64,000 nt of DNA. It comes from Pseudomonadales bacterium. Lineage in GTDB: Bacteria; Pseudomonadota; Gammaproteobacteria; Pseudomonadales; Azotimanducaceae. The position numbers and the translations under genes are program-made. Shown here piece by piece: positions 45,211 through 54,062 of this stretch. Position 1 is the stretch's first letter. Each line of letters opens with the position of its first letter. The DNA lies in NCBI GenBank assembly GCA_012103505.1, contig WLWP01000001.1, forward strand, positions 434,001 to 498,000, read 5' to 3'. Under the pieces are notes generated by a model. That model saw nothing but the letters and a program-made list of their open reading frames with translations. It was not told where the DNA came from and did not search any database.

Positions 45211-46101
45211 TTGATGCGGATGGCTAGCCGCAGCTCACATGGCTTAACAGATGAACGAACCGGCGTTATGTATGCGCTGTCGGCGTATGCGATATGGGGA
45301 GTAGCACCGGTTTATTTCGTTCTGGTCGGATTCGCGTCTGCGTTCGAAGTACTTGCACATAGAATTGTCTGGTCTGTGCCTCTGTTAGGCGTCCTAGTTT
45401 GGTTTGGTGCACAGTGGCAAAAGTTGCCTATGCGGACCGTTTTGAAGCTATTGGCTTGCTCTGTGTTGTTGTCTGTGAACTGGCTAACTTTCATCTACGG
45501 GATACACGAAGGCAAGATCTCTGAAACCAGCCTTGGCTACTTCATCAATCCCCTTCTGAGTGTGCTTCTCGCTGTGCTTTTGCTCGGTGAGCGTATGTCG
45601 CGACGACAATGGTTGGCCACGCTAATTGCAGCTAGTGGAGTTGTCCTGGAACTTGTTAGCGTAGGTTATTTTCCATGGATCGCCCTTTCGCTAGCTGTAT
45701 CGTTTGCCATCTACAGCGTGGTTCGTAGGCAGATACAGGTGCCTGCCGCGTTGGGTCTAGGCATCGAGACGATTGCGCTAGCACCTATTGCTCTACTCTA
45801 TCTGATTGTCAGTGATTCTCTATTTTCTAGATCGATGTCGGAGACTTTATTGCTCGGAGTTGGTGGGCTTGTCACAGTCGTTCCGTTAATTTGTTTTGGG
45901 GCCGCCGCGCGACGGCTACCTTTAACAGTTATGGGCCACTTCCAATATTTGGCGCCAACGATTAGCTTGCTGATTGCGGTTTTCTACTATGGAGAAACTG
46001 TCAGCACCGGGCGGTGGGTGAGTTTTGGTTTTGTTTGGGTCGCGCTTATCGTCTTTGTAACGGACGGTGCTTTGCAACGCCGCGTTAGCGTCGCGCGTTG
46101 A
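45211..46101 (+). CDS. rarD: RarD-like EamA transporter
   Basis: GVMYALSAYAIWGVAPVYFVL...NWLTFIYGIHEGKISETSLGYFINPLLSVLL. Confidence 0.9.
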   Translation: MMRMASRSSHGLTDERTGVMYALSAYAIWGVAPVYFVLVGFASAFEVLAHRIVWSVPLLGVLVWFGAQWQKLPMRTVLKLLACSVLLSVNWLTFIYGIHEGKISETSLGYFINPLLSVLLAVLLLGERMSRRQWLATLIAASGVVLELVSVGYFPWIALSLAVSFAIYSVVRRQIQVPAALGLGIETIALAPIALLYLIVSDSLFSRSMSETLLLGVGGLVTVVPLICFGAAARRLPLTVMGHFQYLAPTISLLIAVFYYGETVSTGRWVSFGFVWVALIVFVTDGALQRRVSVAR

Positions 46102-46852
46102 TTTGTTCTGCTGCGCGCATCGCGGCTTGTAACGAGCCGACGGTTCGCAGCCAAGGTTTCTGAAACGGCGCTTTGAGGTCAGTTATCGCGTCCTGCGCTA
46201 TCGCCTTGGATTCGTATATTCCGAGTAGCAGCACGTAGAAAATATTGCCATTCACGGCGATCTCTGCAGCTGACATACCACGGACACCTCGCTCTTTCGC
46301 ATATACCTCAAGCGCCTCTTTGCTCGACAAAGCGACGAGTTGTACCGCCCAAAACTCTGGTGGTAGGTCAACTAGGTTAACTGCTTTGTCGGGCCGGTAG
46401 GCTAGACGAATATGTCTAGGCACAGTGCCAGCCTGGGGGGCTGCTTTGGGTTCTTGAACGGCCCGAGATGTCCCGTCTGAACTTTCCCTCGACGTGGGTG
46501 GATTGCCTGCGGCTGCCTGACGTGCGGGCGCCGCTGGTCTTGGTCTGCGCTGTGTGGGTGCTGGCCTGCCGCGTCGAAAACTTGGTGCGGTCTTGTCACT
46601 CCCATCCGCCGATGGTGGTGGTGAGCGTGTGGTGCGAGGACTAGTCGCAAGCTCTTCGTCTCGCACACAGTCCCAGGAGTCTGTTTTCTCGCCGGTTTGG
46701 CAGAACCATGGTTCGTGTTGTTTTTCAGGAATGCCGAGTATGGGTTCTGGCGGCTTGTTTCTCGCGCAGCCGAATAACGTCGCGATCATACAAAGGTAGA
46801 GAGCGCTGGTTACAGCGCGATTTCGTAGGGTCATGCACAGTACTTTGCCCAT
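46085..46852 (-). CDS. SPOR-domain lipoprotein
   Basis: Lipobox-like TLFGC, Pro/Arg-rich linker, C-terminal FWAVQLVALSSKEALEVYAKERG...FYVLLLGIYESKAIAQDAITDL. Confidence 0.75.
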   Translation of the reverse strand: MGKVLCMTLRNRAVTSALYLCMIATLFGCARNKPPEPILGIPEKQHEPWFCQTGEKTDSWDCVRDEELATSPRTTRSPPPSADGSDKTAPSFRRGRPAPTQRRPRPAAPARQAAAGNPPTSRESSDGTSRAVQEPKAAPQAGTVPRHIRLAYRPDKAVNLVDLPPEFWAVQLVALSSKEALEVYAKERGVRGMSAAEIAVNGNIFYVLLLGIYESKAIAQDAITDLKAPFQKPWLRTVGSLQAAMRAAEQINARR

Positions 46853-46876
46853 TCTCCATATAGGTGTAAAGGAGTC

Positions 46877-47539
46877 TTGAAACCATCGCCGAATTCTCGT
46901 AGTTTCCGTGGCGAGATTCGTTTGAGGGCCGTAAACGTTATGTCAGAGGCAGTCGCGACGATTCATGAATTTGACAGGATTCCGCGCGTACTACGCCTGG
47001 ATCTGTCAGGACAGCCAATTGACTGGGTCACATGGCAGGAGGCTGTGTGCCTATATGCCCGTGAGATAGTGGTTTGGACCATCGGGGACCCATTGCTTCG
47101 AATTCGAGGTGGGCATTCCCGCTTGGATAGCCAGATCAGTCTCGTTGATATTCACAGCATAATTGCCTGCGACGGTCGTGTTATCCCGAAAGGGAACATT
47201 GTCCCACCGTTAACTAACCGAGCTTTGTTTGGCCGCGATCGAAATATTTGTCTGTATTGCGGCAAACACCAACAAGACGGTGAACTGACTCGAGATCATG
47301 TTATGCCAGTGTCGCGTGGTGGCAAAGACATCTGGGACAATGTCGTTGCTGCGTGCAAGCGCTGCAACCATTTCAAGGGAAGCCGACTGCTACAAGAATG
47401 TTCGATGGAGCTGCTCGCGTTGCCTTACGTACCAAACTTTGCTGAATACCTCGCGCTGATCAATTCCGGCCGGATTCTTGGTGACCAAATGGATTTCTTA
47501 CGCAAAAGCTTTAGCGCGGAGAGTCGACTGCTTAACTAA
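46877..47539 (+). CDS. HNH endonuclease
   Basis: CLYCGKHQQDGELTRDHVMPVSRGGKDIWDNVVAACKRCN. Confidence 0.92.
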   Translation: MKPSPNSRSFRGEIRLRAVNVMSEAVATIHEFDRIPRVLRLDLSGQPIDWVTWQEAVCLYAREIVVWTIGDPLLRIRGGHSRLDSQISLVDIHSIIACDGRVIPKGNIVPPLTNRALFGRDRNICLYCGKHQQDGELTRDHVMPVSRGGKDIWDNVVAACKRCNHFKGSRLLQECSMELLALPYVPNFAEYLALINSGRILGDQMDFLRKSFSAESRLLN

Positions 47540-47586
47540 GTGGGTCCAAAAGGTGATGGATCGTCGTCGATGTGTTCGTCCAAGAA

Positions 47587-48594
47587 TCATCGAAAACCTC
47601 GAATGCAGTCGTATTGATAAAACCAGTCAACCTGCTGCATAGCCATTTCTGGTAGAAAGCGCGCGCGGAAGGCGATGCCAAGATTCCGGGCGATAGAGGC
47701 TGCGCCTGTTTTGCCAAGTAAACGGTTAATAGCCATTTGATTAGCCGCTACAATTTTTCGGTGCCTCGGTAAGCGAAATCGTTCAAATTCAGTTAGGGCG
47801 AGGGCGATATCATCTTCGTAATTCTCAAGCATGCGTGCTAGCACCCACGCGTCCTCGATACCTGTCTGGAACGTTGGGAGCTGAATTGGAAAAGACGTTG
47901 AAAAAGCCGGACCTAGAAATGCAGTTCGGTCTGAGTACATGCTGGTCAGTGGTGCTTCGTCTGCCAGCGGGCGGAAAAACTCAAGCTCGTCGAGGAAAGG
48001 GTGAAGACTGGGGTGGCAAGCTGATGATTCGGTAGGTTCCGTTCCGGTGTAGATGAAATGCGTTTGATCTTGTGTTGAAAACTGTCGAGCAACGAACTCT
48101 TCGCTCAGCCAAGTGACATTCGCAGCTGCACATCCGGGTTGTGAGGCGTACCAGATCCCTAAGGTTGTATCCTGAGATGAATCCGCAGGAGCGGCCGTGT
48201 CGACGAAGAGAGCCTGGGGTTGTCCGCTAGTCGTACACACTGCTGGAGAGCTCTCGCCACCGCGAACAAACTCAAGTAACTCTTGGTGCGAAACGTTGAT
48301 TAAGGCCGCGCCATACCGGTCAGAATAGAATTTCCCCAAGGGCAGTTCTGACAAGAGAAACCCGGATCGGGCGAGGCGGACCTGCTCGCGAGATGGCTTG
48401 TGTCCGATGTTATCAAAGCGCTGAGGGTCAATTGTTCGCAATAGGCGCGTAACGTTGGAACCGAGGATTAGCGCTGGTACGTCAGTTTGTTGATCTGGCT
48501 TCTGTGTTATCTCGCAGGCGATACCAGCTCTTTCGCAAAAGTGAGCCGTGGCATGTGCCACGACATTGTCACCATGTATAGCGATTTCGGTCAT
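47587..48594 (-). CDS. FAD-dependent monooxygenase-like protein with degenerate FAD motifs
   Basis: C-terminal FLGPAFSTSFPIQLPTFQTGIEDAWVLARMLENYE...FRLPRHRKIVAANQMA follows the salicylate hydroxylase/UbiH pattern; N-terminus lacks GxGxxG. Confidence 0.65.
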   Translation of the reverse strand: MTEIAIHGDNVVAHATAHFCERAGIACEITQKPDQQTDVPALILGSNVTRLLRTIDPQRFDNIGHKPSREQVRLARSGFLLSELPLGKFYSDRYGAALINVSHQELLEFVRGGESSPAVCTTSGQPQALFVDTAAPADSSQDTTLGIWYASQPGCAAANVTWLSEEFVARQFSTQDQTHFIYTGTEPTESSACHPSLHPFLDELEFFRPLADEAPLTSMYSDRTAFLGPAFSTSFPIQLPTFQTGIEDAWVLARMLENYEDDIALALTEFERFRLPRHRKIVAANQMAINRLLGKTGAASIARNLGIAFRARFLPEMAMQQVDWFYQYDCIRGFR

Positions 48595-48619
48595 TGCGTA
48601 GGAACGAGAATCGACAACG

Positions 48620-50008
48620 TTAACTGCGTCGCCAACGGGTCCCCTCGCGGGTGTCCTCTAGTTCGATCCCTAAGGCAATGAGTTCGTCGCGCACCTTATC
48701 GGCTAGAGCGTAGTCTTTAGCCGCACGTGCATCGTTGCGCGCTTTGATGAGGGCATCAATGTCGTCAGAAGACACTTCTAAGCCGGCGGTACCTTTGAAG
48801 TGTTTTTCCGGGTCTTGATCAAGAATGCCAAGCAGCCAGCCCGCTGCGAGCAAGTCAGACCGCGCATCCGGATCGTCGCCGCGTTGGAGTCGCCCGGCGA
48901 ATTCGTGAAGTGCCGACTGCGCAAGTGGCGTGTTGAGATCATCGCAGAGAGCTTCCACCACGGCTTGTGGAAATTGATCTAAACGCCACGTCGCGTAATC
49001 TGGCGGCTGATGATCGCTGTCAGGCTTGTCCCGGAGTGCTTGATAGAGTGTGTCCAAACTCGCTTTGGCCTGCAGAAGGATGTCATCGCCCCATGCTAAG
49101 GGTGACCGATACTGACCACCTAGCAATGCATAACGCAGTACTTCACCAGAATGGTGCTTCGCAAGTTCGCGGATCTTTTGCACATTCCCCACGGACTTCG
49201 ACATTTTTTCGCCACCCATGGTGAGCATGCCGTTGTGCAGCCAATATCGGACATAGTCGGGCGTGCCATTAGCGCAGCGACTCTGTGCAGCTTCATTCTC
49301 GTGGTGTGGGAATGTTAGGTCTGAGCCTCCGCCGTGAATATCTATGGTTGTGCCGAGGTGCTTGCGGATCATCGCAGAGCATTCGATATGCCAGCCTGGG
49401 CGGCCATAACCCCAAGGGCTATCCCAACCGGGTAGCTGACCTGTGGATGGTTTCCAAAGAACAAAATCTTTTGCATCTTTTTTGTAGGGGGCGATTTCAA
49501 CGCGCGCACCATCCAGCATGTCTTCAAGTGAACGTCTGGACAAGGAGCCATAGGCTGGATCCGAAGGCACGTTGAACAGTACGTGACCATCGTTCTCGTA
49601 GGCATGCCCTTGTGCAACAAGTTCCCCAATCATGGTGACGATTTCGGCGATGTGATGTGTTGCTCGAGGGGCTATGTCTGGTGCTGGTACGCCAAGTGTT
49701 GCCATATCGTTCTCATAGGCTTCCGTATACCTATCTGCAAGATCTTGGATAGGTTCGCCATTTGCGATCGCCGCTGAATTTATTTTGTCGTCTATGTCGG
49801 TAACGTTTCGGGCATAGGTGACTTTGGGATAGGTCGCTTTCAATAGTCGAATCAAAACGTCAAACACGACCGCAGGGCGACCGTTGCCAATATGAACAAA
49901 GTCGTAAACGGTAGGTCCGCAGACATATACCGTCAGATCTTGCGGGTTGATCGGAGTAAAAACTTCTTTAGCACCCGATAGGGTGTTGTGTAATCGCAGT
50001 TCAGTCAT
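48620..50008 (-). CDS. cysS: Cysteinyl-tRNA synthetase
   Basis: VYVCGPTVYDFVHIGNGR, WHIECSAM, EKMSKSVGN motifs. Confidence 0.97.
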   Translation of the reverse strand: MTELRLHNTLSGAKEVFTPINPQDLTVYVCGPTVYDFVHIGNGRPAVVFDVLIRLLKATYPKVTYARNVTDIDDKINSAAIANGEPIQDLADRYTEAYENDMATLGVPAPDIAPRATHHIAEIVTMIGELVAQGHAYENDGHVLFNVPSDPAYGSLSRRSLEDMLDGARVEIAPYKKDAKDFVLWKPSTGQLPGWDSPWGYGRPGWHIECSAMIRKHLGTTIDIHGGGSDLTFPHHENEAAQSRCANGTPDYVRYWLHNGMLTMGGEKMSKSVGNVQKIRELAKHHSGEVLRYALLGGQYRSPLAWGDDILLQAKASLDTLYQALRDKPDSDHQPPDYATWRLDQFPQAVVEALCDDLNTPLAQSALHEFAGRLQRGDDPDARSDLLAAGWLLGILDQDPEKHFKGTAGLEVSSDDIDALIKARNDARAAKDYALADKVRDELIALGIELEDTREGTRWRRS

Positions 50009-50021
50009 GTTCTTGCTTCGG

Positions 50022-50432
50022 CTAGTTGACGGGTTCTGATTCAATGACGACTTGGTCGCCTTCTACTGACAAGTAGAAACAGGACGGACGGTCGGTATGA
50101 CAGGCAGGTCCCGATTGTTGCACCGTTAGGAGTATAGCGTCGCCGTCGCAATCGAAATGCATGGCTTTGAGGGTTTGTGTATGACCGGACGTTTCGCCTT
50201 TGCGCCACAGAGCTTGCCGACTTCGAGAAAAGTAGGTCACAGAACCGAGCGTCAGAGTGGCTTCTAGAGCTTCTCTATTCATCCAAGCGAGCATCAGGAC
50301 ATCGCGGGACGTTTCGTCTTGGGCGATGGCAGCGATCAGGCCTTGGTCGTTGTACGGCAGTGCGTCGAGTACGTCTGGCAAAGATACCGTGGTCCCGGAA
50401 GGCTGTGATTCGAGTTCATGCAGCAGTGCCAT
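50022..50432 (-). CDS. hisI: Phosphoribosyl-AMP cyclohydrolase
   Basis: DVLMLAWMNREALEATLTLGSVTYFSRSRQALWRKGETSGHTQ...DCDGDAILLTVQQSGPACHT. Confidence 0.95.
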   Translation of the reverse strand: MALLHELESQPSGTTVSLPDVLDALPYNDQGLIAAIAQDETSRDVLMLAWMNREALEATLTLGSVTYFSRSRQALWRKGETSGHTQTLKAMHFDCDGDAILLTVQQSGPACHTDRPSCFYLSVEGDQVVIESEPVN

Positions 50433-51783
50433 ATGTGTCCTCCAAATAGGATAAGACTGCACGTAGCCCCATTACTTCGCCACCTTCTGGGTGAGCGGCA
50501 CGGTTACGTGTGTTGTAAGCCATGATATCGAAGTGTACCCAGTTCGACTCACCGACGAAGTGCTGTAGGAACAACGCCGCTGTCACGGAACCAGCATAGG
50601 GAGATGCGGCAGAGTTGACTAGGTCAGCGATCTTACTGTCGATCATATACTTGTAGGGTTGGTGTAGCGGCATCCGCCAGACCGCATCATTTAGGTCACT
50701 ACCCGCAGCACCGATGGCTGTCGCGACCTCATCTGAAGTGGCAAACATCGCACCGATTTCAGTTCCGACCGCAGAACGGGCAGATCCGGTGAGTGTCGCG
50801 AAATCGACAATCAGTTCCGGATCACTTTTTGACGCGATCGATAGTGCATCACACAATAGCAGGCGGCCTTCAGCATCTGTGTTGTCGATCTCGACAGTGA
50901 GTCCGGCGTGGGTGTTGAGAATGTCACCTGGTCTAAAGGCATTACCGGATACTGCGTTTTCTGCTGCTGGAATAATCAAACTGAGTTGAATTGGCAGCTC
51001 TTCGGCCATGATGGCGTAGGCCAGTGCAATAGCCGTAGCCGCACCGCCCATGTCTTTTTTCATGGTGCGCATGCCAGAGGCGTTTTTGAGATTTAGCCCG
51101 CCGCTATCAAACGTTACCCCTTTGCCGATGATCACAATGTGGGGGTGATCGGTAGAACCCCACCTAAGTTCAGCAAGACTAGGTGGATCTTCTGCTGCGC
51201 GCCCTACCGCATGTATGGCGCCGCAATTTCGATCCAAGAGGGCGTCACCCGTGGTTAGATCACACGTCGCACCAAACTCCTCGGCCATGGCCTGGACTTC
51301 AGCCATCAGATTTGAGGGTGCCATATCAGCAGCCGGGGTATTGATTAGGTCTCGACCTAGCGAGATTGCATCGACGAGGTTGCCTATACGTGAGCTCTGC
51401 TCTGCAGGTAAGACCAGCTCCGCCGGTGCGCGTTTTGGGTCTGTGTAGCGATCAAACTGATAGGCACCCATGCCCCACCCGAGCAGGATCAAATCATGTA
51501 CCTGCGTGGATAGATGATACTGTCCTTCCGGTAGCACCATCGGCAGAGCGCCGAGGGTCTCGGGCGCCGGTGTGCCGTTCCATGCGACGACGACGGACGA
51601 AGATGCTCCGTCTTCATACCAAGCGTGCTGCCCAGCCTTGCCTGAGAACTTTTGCCGCCGCAGCCATTCCGTCGAACTAGGTGATTGCTGTTCAAGCCAT
51701 TCACGGACATCGCTGGTCTGTACCAAAATGATCGGTGTGCTTTGGTCCGTAGAATTGCAGAAGCCTCTCGGGAGATCGCTCAT
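50416..51783 (-). CDS. M17 family leucyl aminopeptidase
   Basis: GKGVTFDSGGLNLKNASGMRTMKKDMGGAA, NTDAEGRLLL. Confidence 0.95.
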   Translation of the reverse strand: MSDLPRGFCNSTDQSTPIILVQTSDVREWLEQQSPSSTEWLRRQKFSGKAGQHAWYEDGASSSVVVAWNGTPAPETLGALPMVLPEGQYHLSTQVHDLILLGWGMGAYQFDRYTDPKRAPAELVLPAEQSSRIGNLVDAISLGRDLINTPAADMAPSNLMAEVQAMAEEFGATCDLTTGDALLDRNCGAIHAVGRAAEDPPSLAELRWGSTDHPHIVIIGKGVTFDSGGLNLKNASGMRTMKKDMGGAATAIALAYAIMAEELPIQLSLIIPAAENAVSGNAFRPGDILNTHAGLTVEIDNTDAEGRLLLCDALSIASKSDPELIVDFATLTGSARSAVGTEIGAMFATSDEVATAIGAAGSDLNDAVWRMPLHQPYKYMIDSKIADLVNSAASPYAGSVTAALFLQHFVGESNWVHFDIMAYNTRNRAAHPEGGEVMGLRAVLSYLEDTYGTAA

Positions 51784-51841
51784 GACTTAGGTGACTCGCC
51801 AAAAATGTGGCGCGTAGTTTAGAGAAAAGCGAGGTGCTCTA

Positions 51842-52312
51842 CTATGACTTGATCTTAGATGATGCAGCGTTCTGGATGCCGCTATTCGATACGGTGATCT
51901 TGTGCGCTTCGAGAGAGCGGAAGGCTGGGCGTACGATCTGAACTTCTTTACCGTAATCGGTCGCAGTAACACCGATAGCGCCAGTGTCTGAATTTCCTGC
52001 GGAGTTCACGATATAGGCTGGGCCGCCGTCTGGGGCGTGTCTAGCACTTTCATTAAAAAGTGCTATCCACTCACCTGTGTTTCGGGGTGTGCCGCCAATG
52101 GTTGGGACGCCATCTGCGGTGTACATATTGGTTCGGTCACTGCTTAGCGCCGTGTTCATGTTTTTCTTGCTGGACTGAACCGCTTCCGTAAAGTGGGCAT
52201 GGGTTAGTGCCATTTGAAATCGCGTATCGATTTCGTGGTGACCCCAGAAGGTTGCGATCAGAACAAAAACAGCACCGAAGAGTGTAAAAAGATGATGAGA
52301 GGGTAGATGCAC
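51842..52312 (-). CDS. Hypothetical membrane-anchored protein
   Basis: 156 aa ORF with one N-terminal TM; nearly contiguous with the HAMP gene. Confidence 0.55.
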   Translation of the reverse strand: MHLPSHHLFTLFGAVFVLIATFWGHHEIDTRFQMALTHAHFTEAVQSSKKNMNTALSSDRTNMYTADGVPTIGGTPRNTGEWIALFNESARHAPDGGPAYIVNSAGNSDTGAIGVTATDYGKEVQIVRPAFRSLEAHKITVSNSGIQNAASSKIKS

Positions 52313-52316
52313 GGAA

Positions 52317-52868
52317 TTAGTCGGCGTTCAAGTCGGAAGAATCAGGAGTATCGCTTGATTCTTTGAGTGAGCGCGAGAGGTCTCGGATTGCATCATGGAT
52401 TGGGCGCAATTCATCGTGTTTGCGTAAATCGCGTTCGTAGCTGTAGTTGCCTTTCTTTAGCTGTTCGATGCAATCCACCAAAGCCGTCATTGGACCGGCA
52501 ACGCGATGGCTCAAAACGATGGCGATTATGCACGAGTAGATGACGAAGAATGCCAATCCGGCAATGGCGATCGTGGTGACATCCGTGAAAGCGTCATAAA
52601 CCGGAATGTGTCCGCCAACACCCATGGCTTGGCTGGAGTTGAGTATTTGATCGATGTCTAGCAGGCGTAGATAGATTGCGGCGATGACCGCGCCAATCGC
52701 GAGCGCGCCGCCGCCAATGAAATAGTTTACAAACTTAACCGTGTATTTCGGTCGAACTAGTATGTTGCTCAGAAGCCGCCGATTGGCTTCTTCAGACTGA
52801 GTTGTGGCGTCCGCTACTGCTTGTTCTGCCATGTGGTGTCCCTGCCGGTGCAGATCGAATTGGGACAT
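52317..52868 (-). CDS. HAMP-domain membrane protein without visible output domain
   Basis: Two TM segments followed by LSHRVAGPMTALVDCIEQLKKGNYSYERDLRKHDELRPIHDAIRDL. Confidence 0.75.
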   Translation of the reverse strand: MSQFDLHRQGHHMAEQAVADATTQSEEANRRLLSNILVRPKYTVKFVNYFIGGGALAIGAVIAAIYLRLLDIDQILNSSQAMGVGGHIPVYDAFTDVTTIAIAGLAFFVIYSCIIAIVLSHRVAGPMTALVDCIEQLKKGNYSYERDLRKHDELRPIHDAIRDLSRSLKESSDTPDSSDLNAD

Positions 52869-52969
52869 GTTAAGACGTCGGCTATTGGCTCAATGTGACG
52901 CAGTTCTCGAAAACGCGGACCGTTTCGCTGTCTGTAGGGGTGGTCCTACACCAATGTGGTTTTTTGTCG

Positions 52970-54046
52970 CTAGACTTGCCTAATTGGTATGGAATCCACT
53001 TTTTCTCTAGCACTGCTATCGCTAGTTCCAGTCCTGCTAATGCCCGTATCGCCATTGCCGAGCCCTAAGTTGTTTCCGTCTAGGATGCGATCGGCTCGGT
53101 AGCTTGATCTCACTAGCGGTCCAGAAGCGACTTCCTTGAAACCACGCGCAAGGCCTATCTCACGGTAGTTCTCAAACTCTTCGGGTGTCACCCAACGCTC
53201 GATGGCGAGATGGTGTTTGGTTGGGCGTAGGTATTGGCCCAAGGTTAGGATATCTACATTGTGCTCCAGCAGGTCATCCATACACGCGAAAATCTCATCT
53301 TCTGTTTCACCGAGTCCAAGCATCAAACTCGTTTTGGTTAACACATTTGGCGCAATCTGTTTCGCGTGGGCCAAGACGCTGAGGGTTTGCTCATATCCTG
53401 CCCGGGGGTCTCGTACGATGTGGGTTAGGCGGCGAACTGTCTCAACGTTCTGCGCAAACACATCCAGACCGCTCTCAACAACAATGCGCACCGACTCTTC
53501 GTTGCCGTTGAAATCTGGGGTCAGTGCCTCTACCGCTGTGTTCGCATTTTCTCTCTTAATTTCACGGATACAGGCGGCGTAGTGGGCCGCACCGCCGTCC
53601 TTGAGATCGTCCCGATCTACTGAGGTCAAAACCACATAACGCAGATCCATTAAACCTACCGATCTAGCCGCGTTTACGGGCTCTTCTAGATCCAGCCAGC
53701 CCCTGGGATTGCCAGTATCGACAGCACAGAATTTACACGCCCTCGTACAAACAGCACCCATTAACATGATTGTTGCGGTGCCGTGATTCCAACATTCACC
53801 GATGTTTGGGCAGTGGGATTCTTGGCAAACTGTTGCCAGATTGTGATCGTTGACGGTGTTTAAAACTGACTTGTATTTTGCGCCGCTGCCGATCTTTACT
53901 CTCAACCAAGGCGGTTTACGACCGATGTCGGCAGTAGCTTCTGCGCCTTTCTTGATGCCATCCTTAATAGCCACAATGCCTTCAGTGGTGACAAATTTGA
54001 CACCGCTTGAAGTCGCTGTCTTTTCGTTTTCGTTCGCCATATACAA
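52970..54046 (-). CDS. lipA: Lipoyl synthase
   Basis: [41 protein letters not shown] radical-SAM and auxiliary cluster cysteines. Confidence 0.97.
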   Translation of the reverse strand: MYMANENEKTATSSGVKFVTTEGIVAIKDGIKKGAEATADIGRKPPWLRVKIGSGAKYKSVLNTVNDHNLATVCQESHCPNIGECWNHGTATIMLMGAVCTRACKFCAVDTGNPRGWLDLEEPVNAARSVGLMDLRYVVLTSVDRDDLKDGGAAHYAACIREIKRENANTAVEALTPDFNGNEESVRIVVESGLDVFAQNVETVRRLTHIVRDPRAGYEQTLSVLAHAKQIAPNVLTKTSLMLGLGETEDEIFACMDDLLEHNVDILTLGQYLRPTKHHLAIERWVTPEEFENYREIGLARGFKEVASGPLVRSSYRADRILDGNNLGLGNGDTGISRTGTSDSSAREKVDSIPIRQV

Positions 54047-54062
54047 ATACTAGCAGGTCGCC

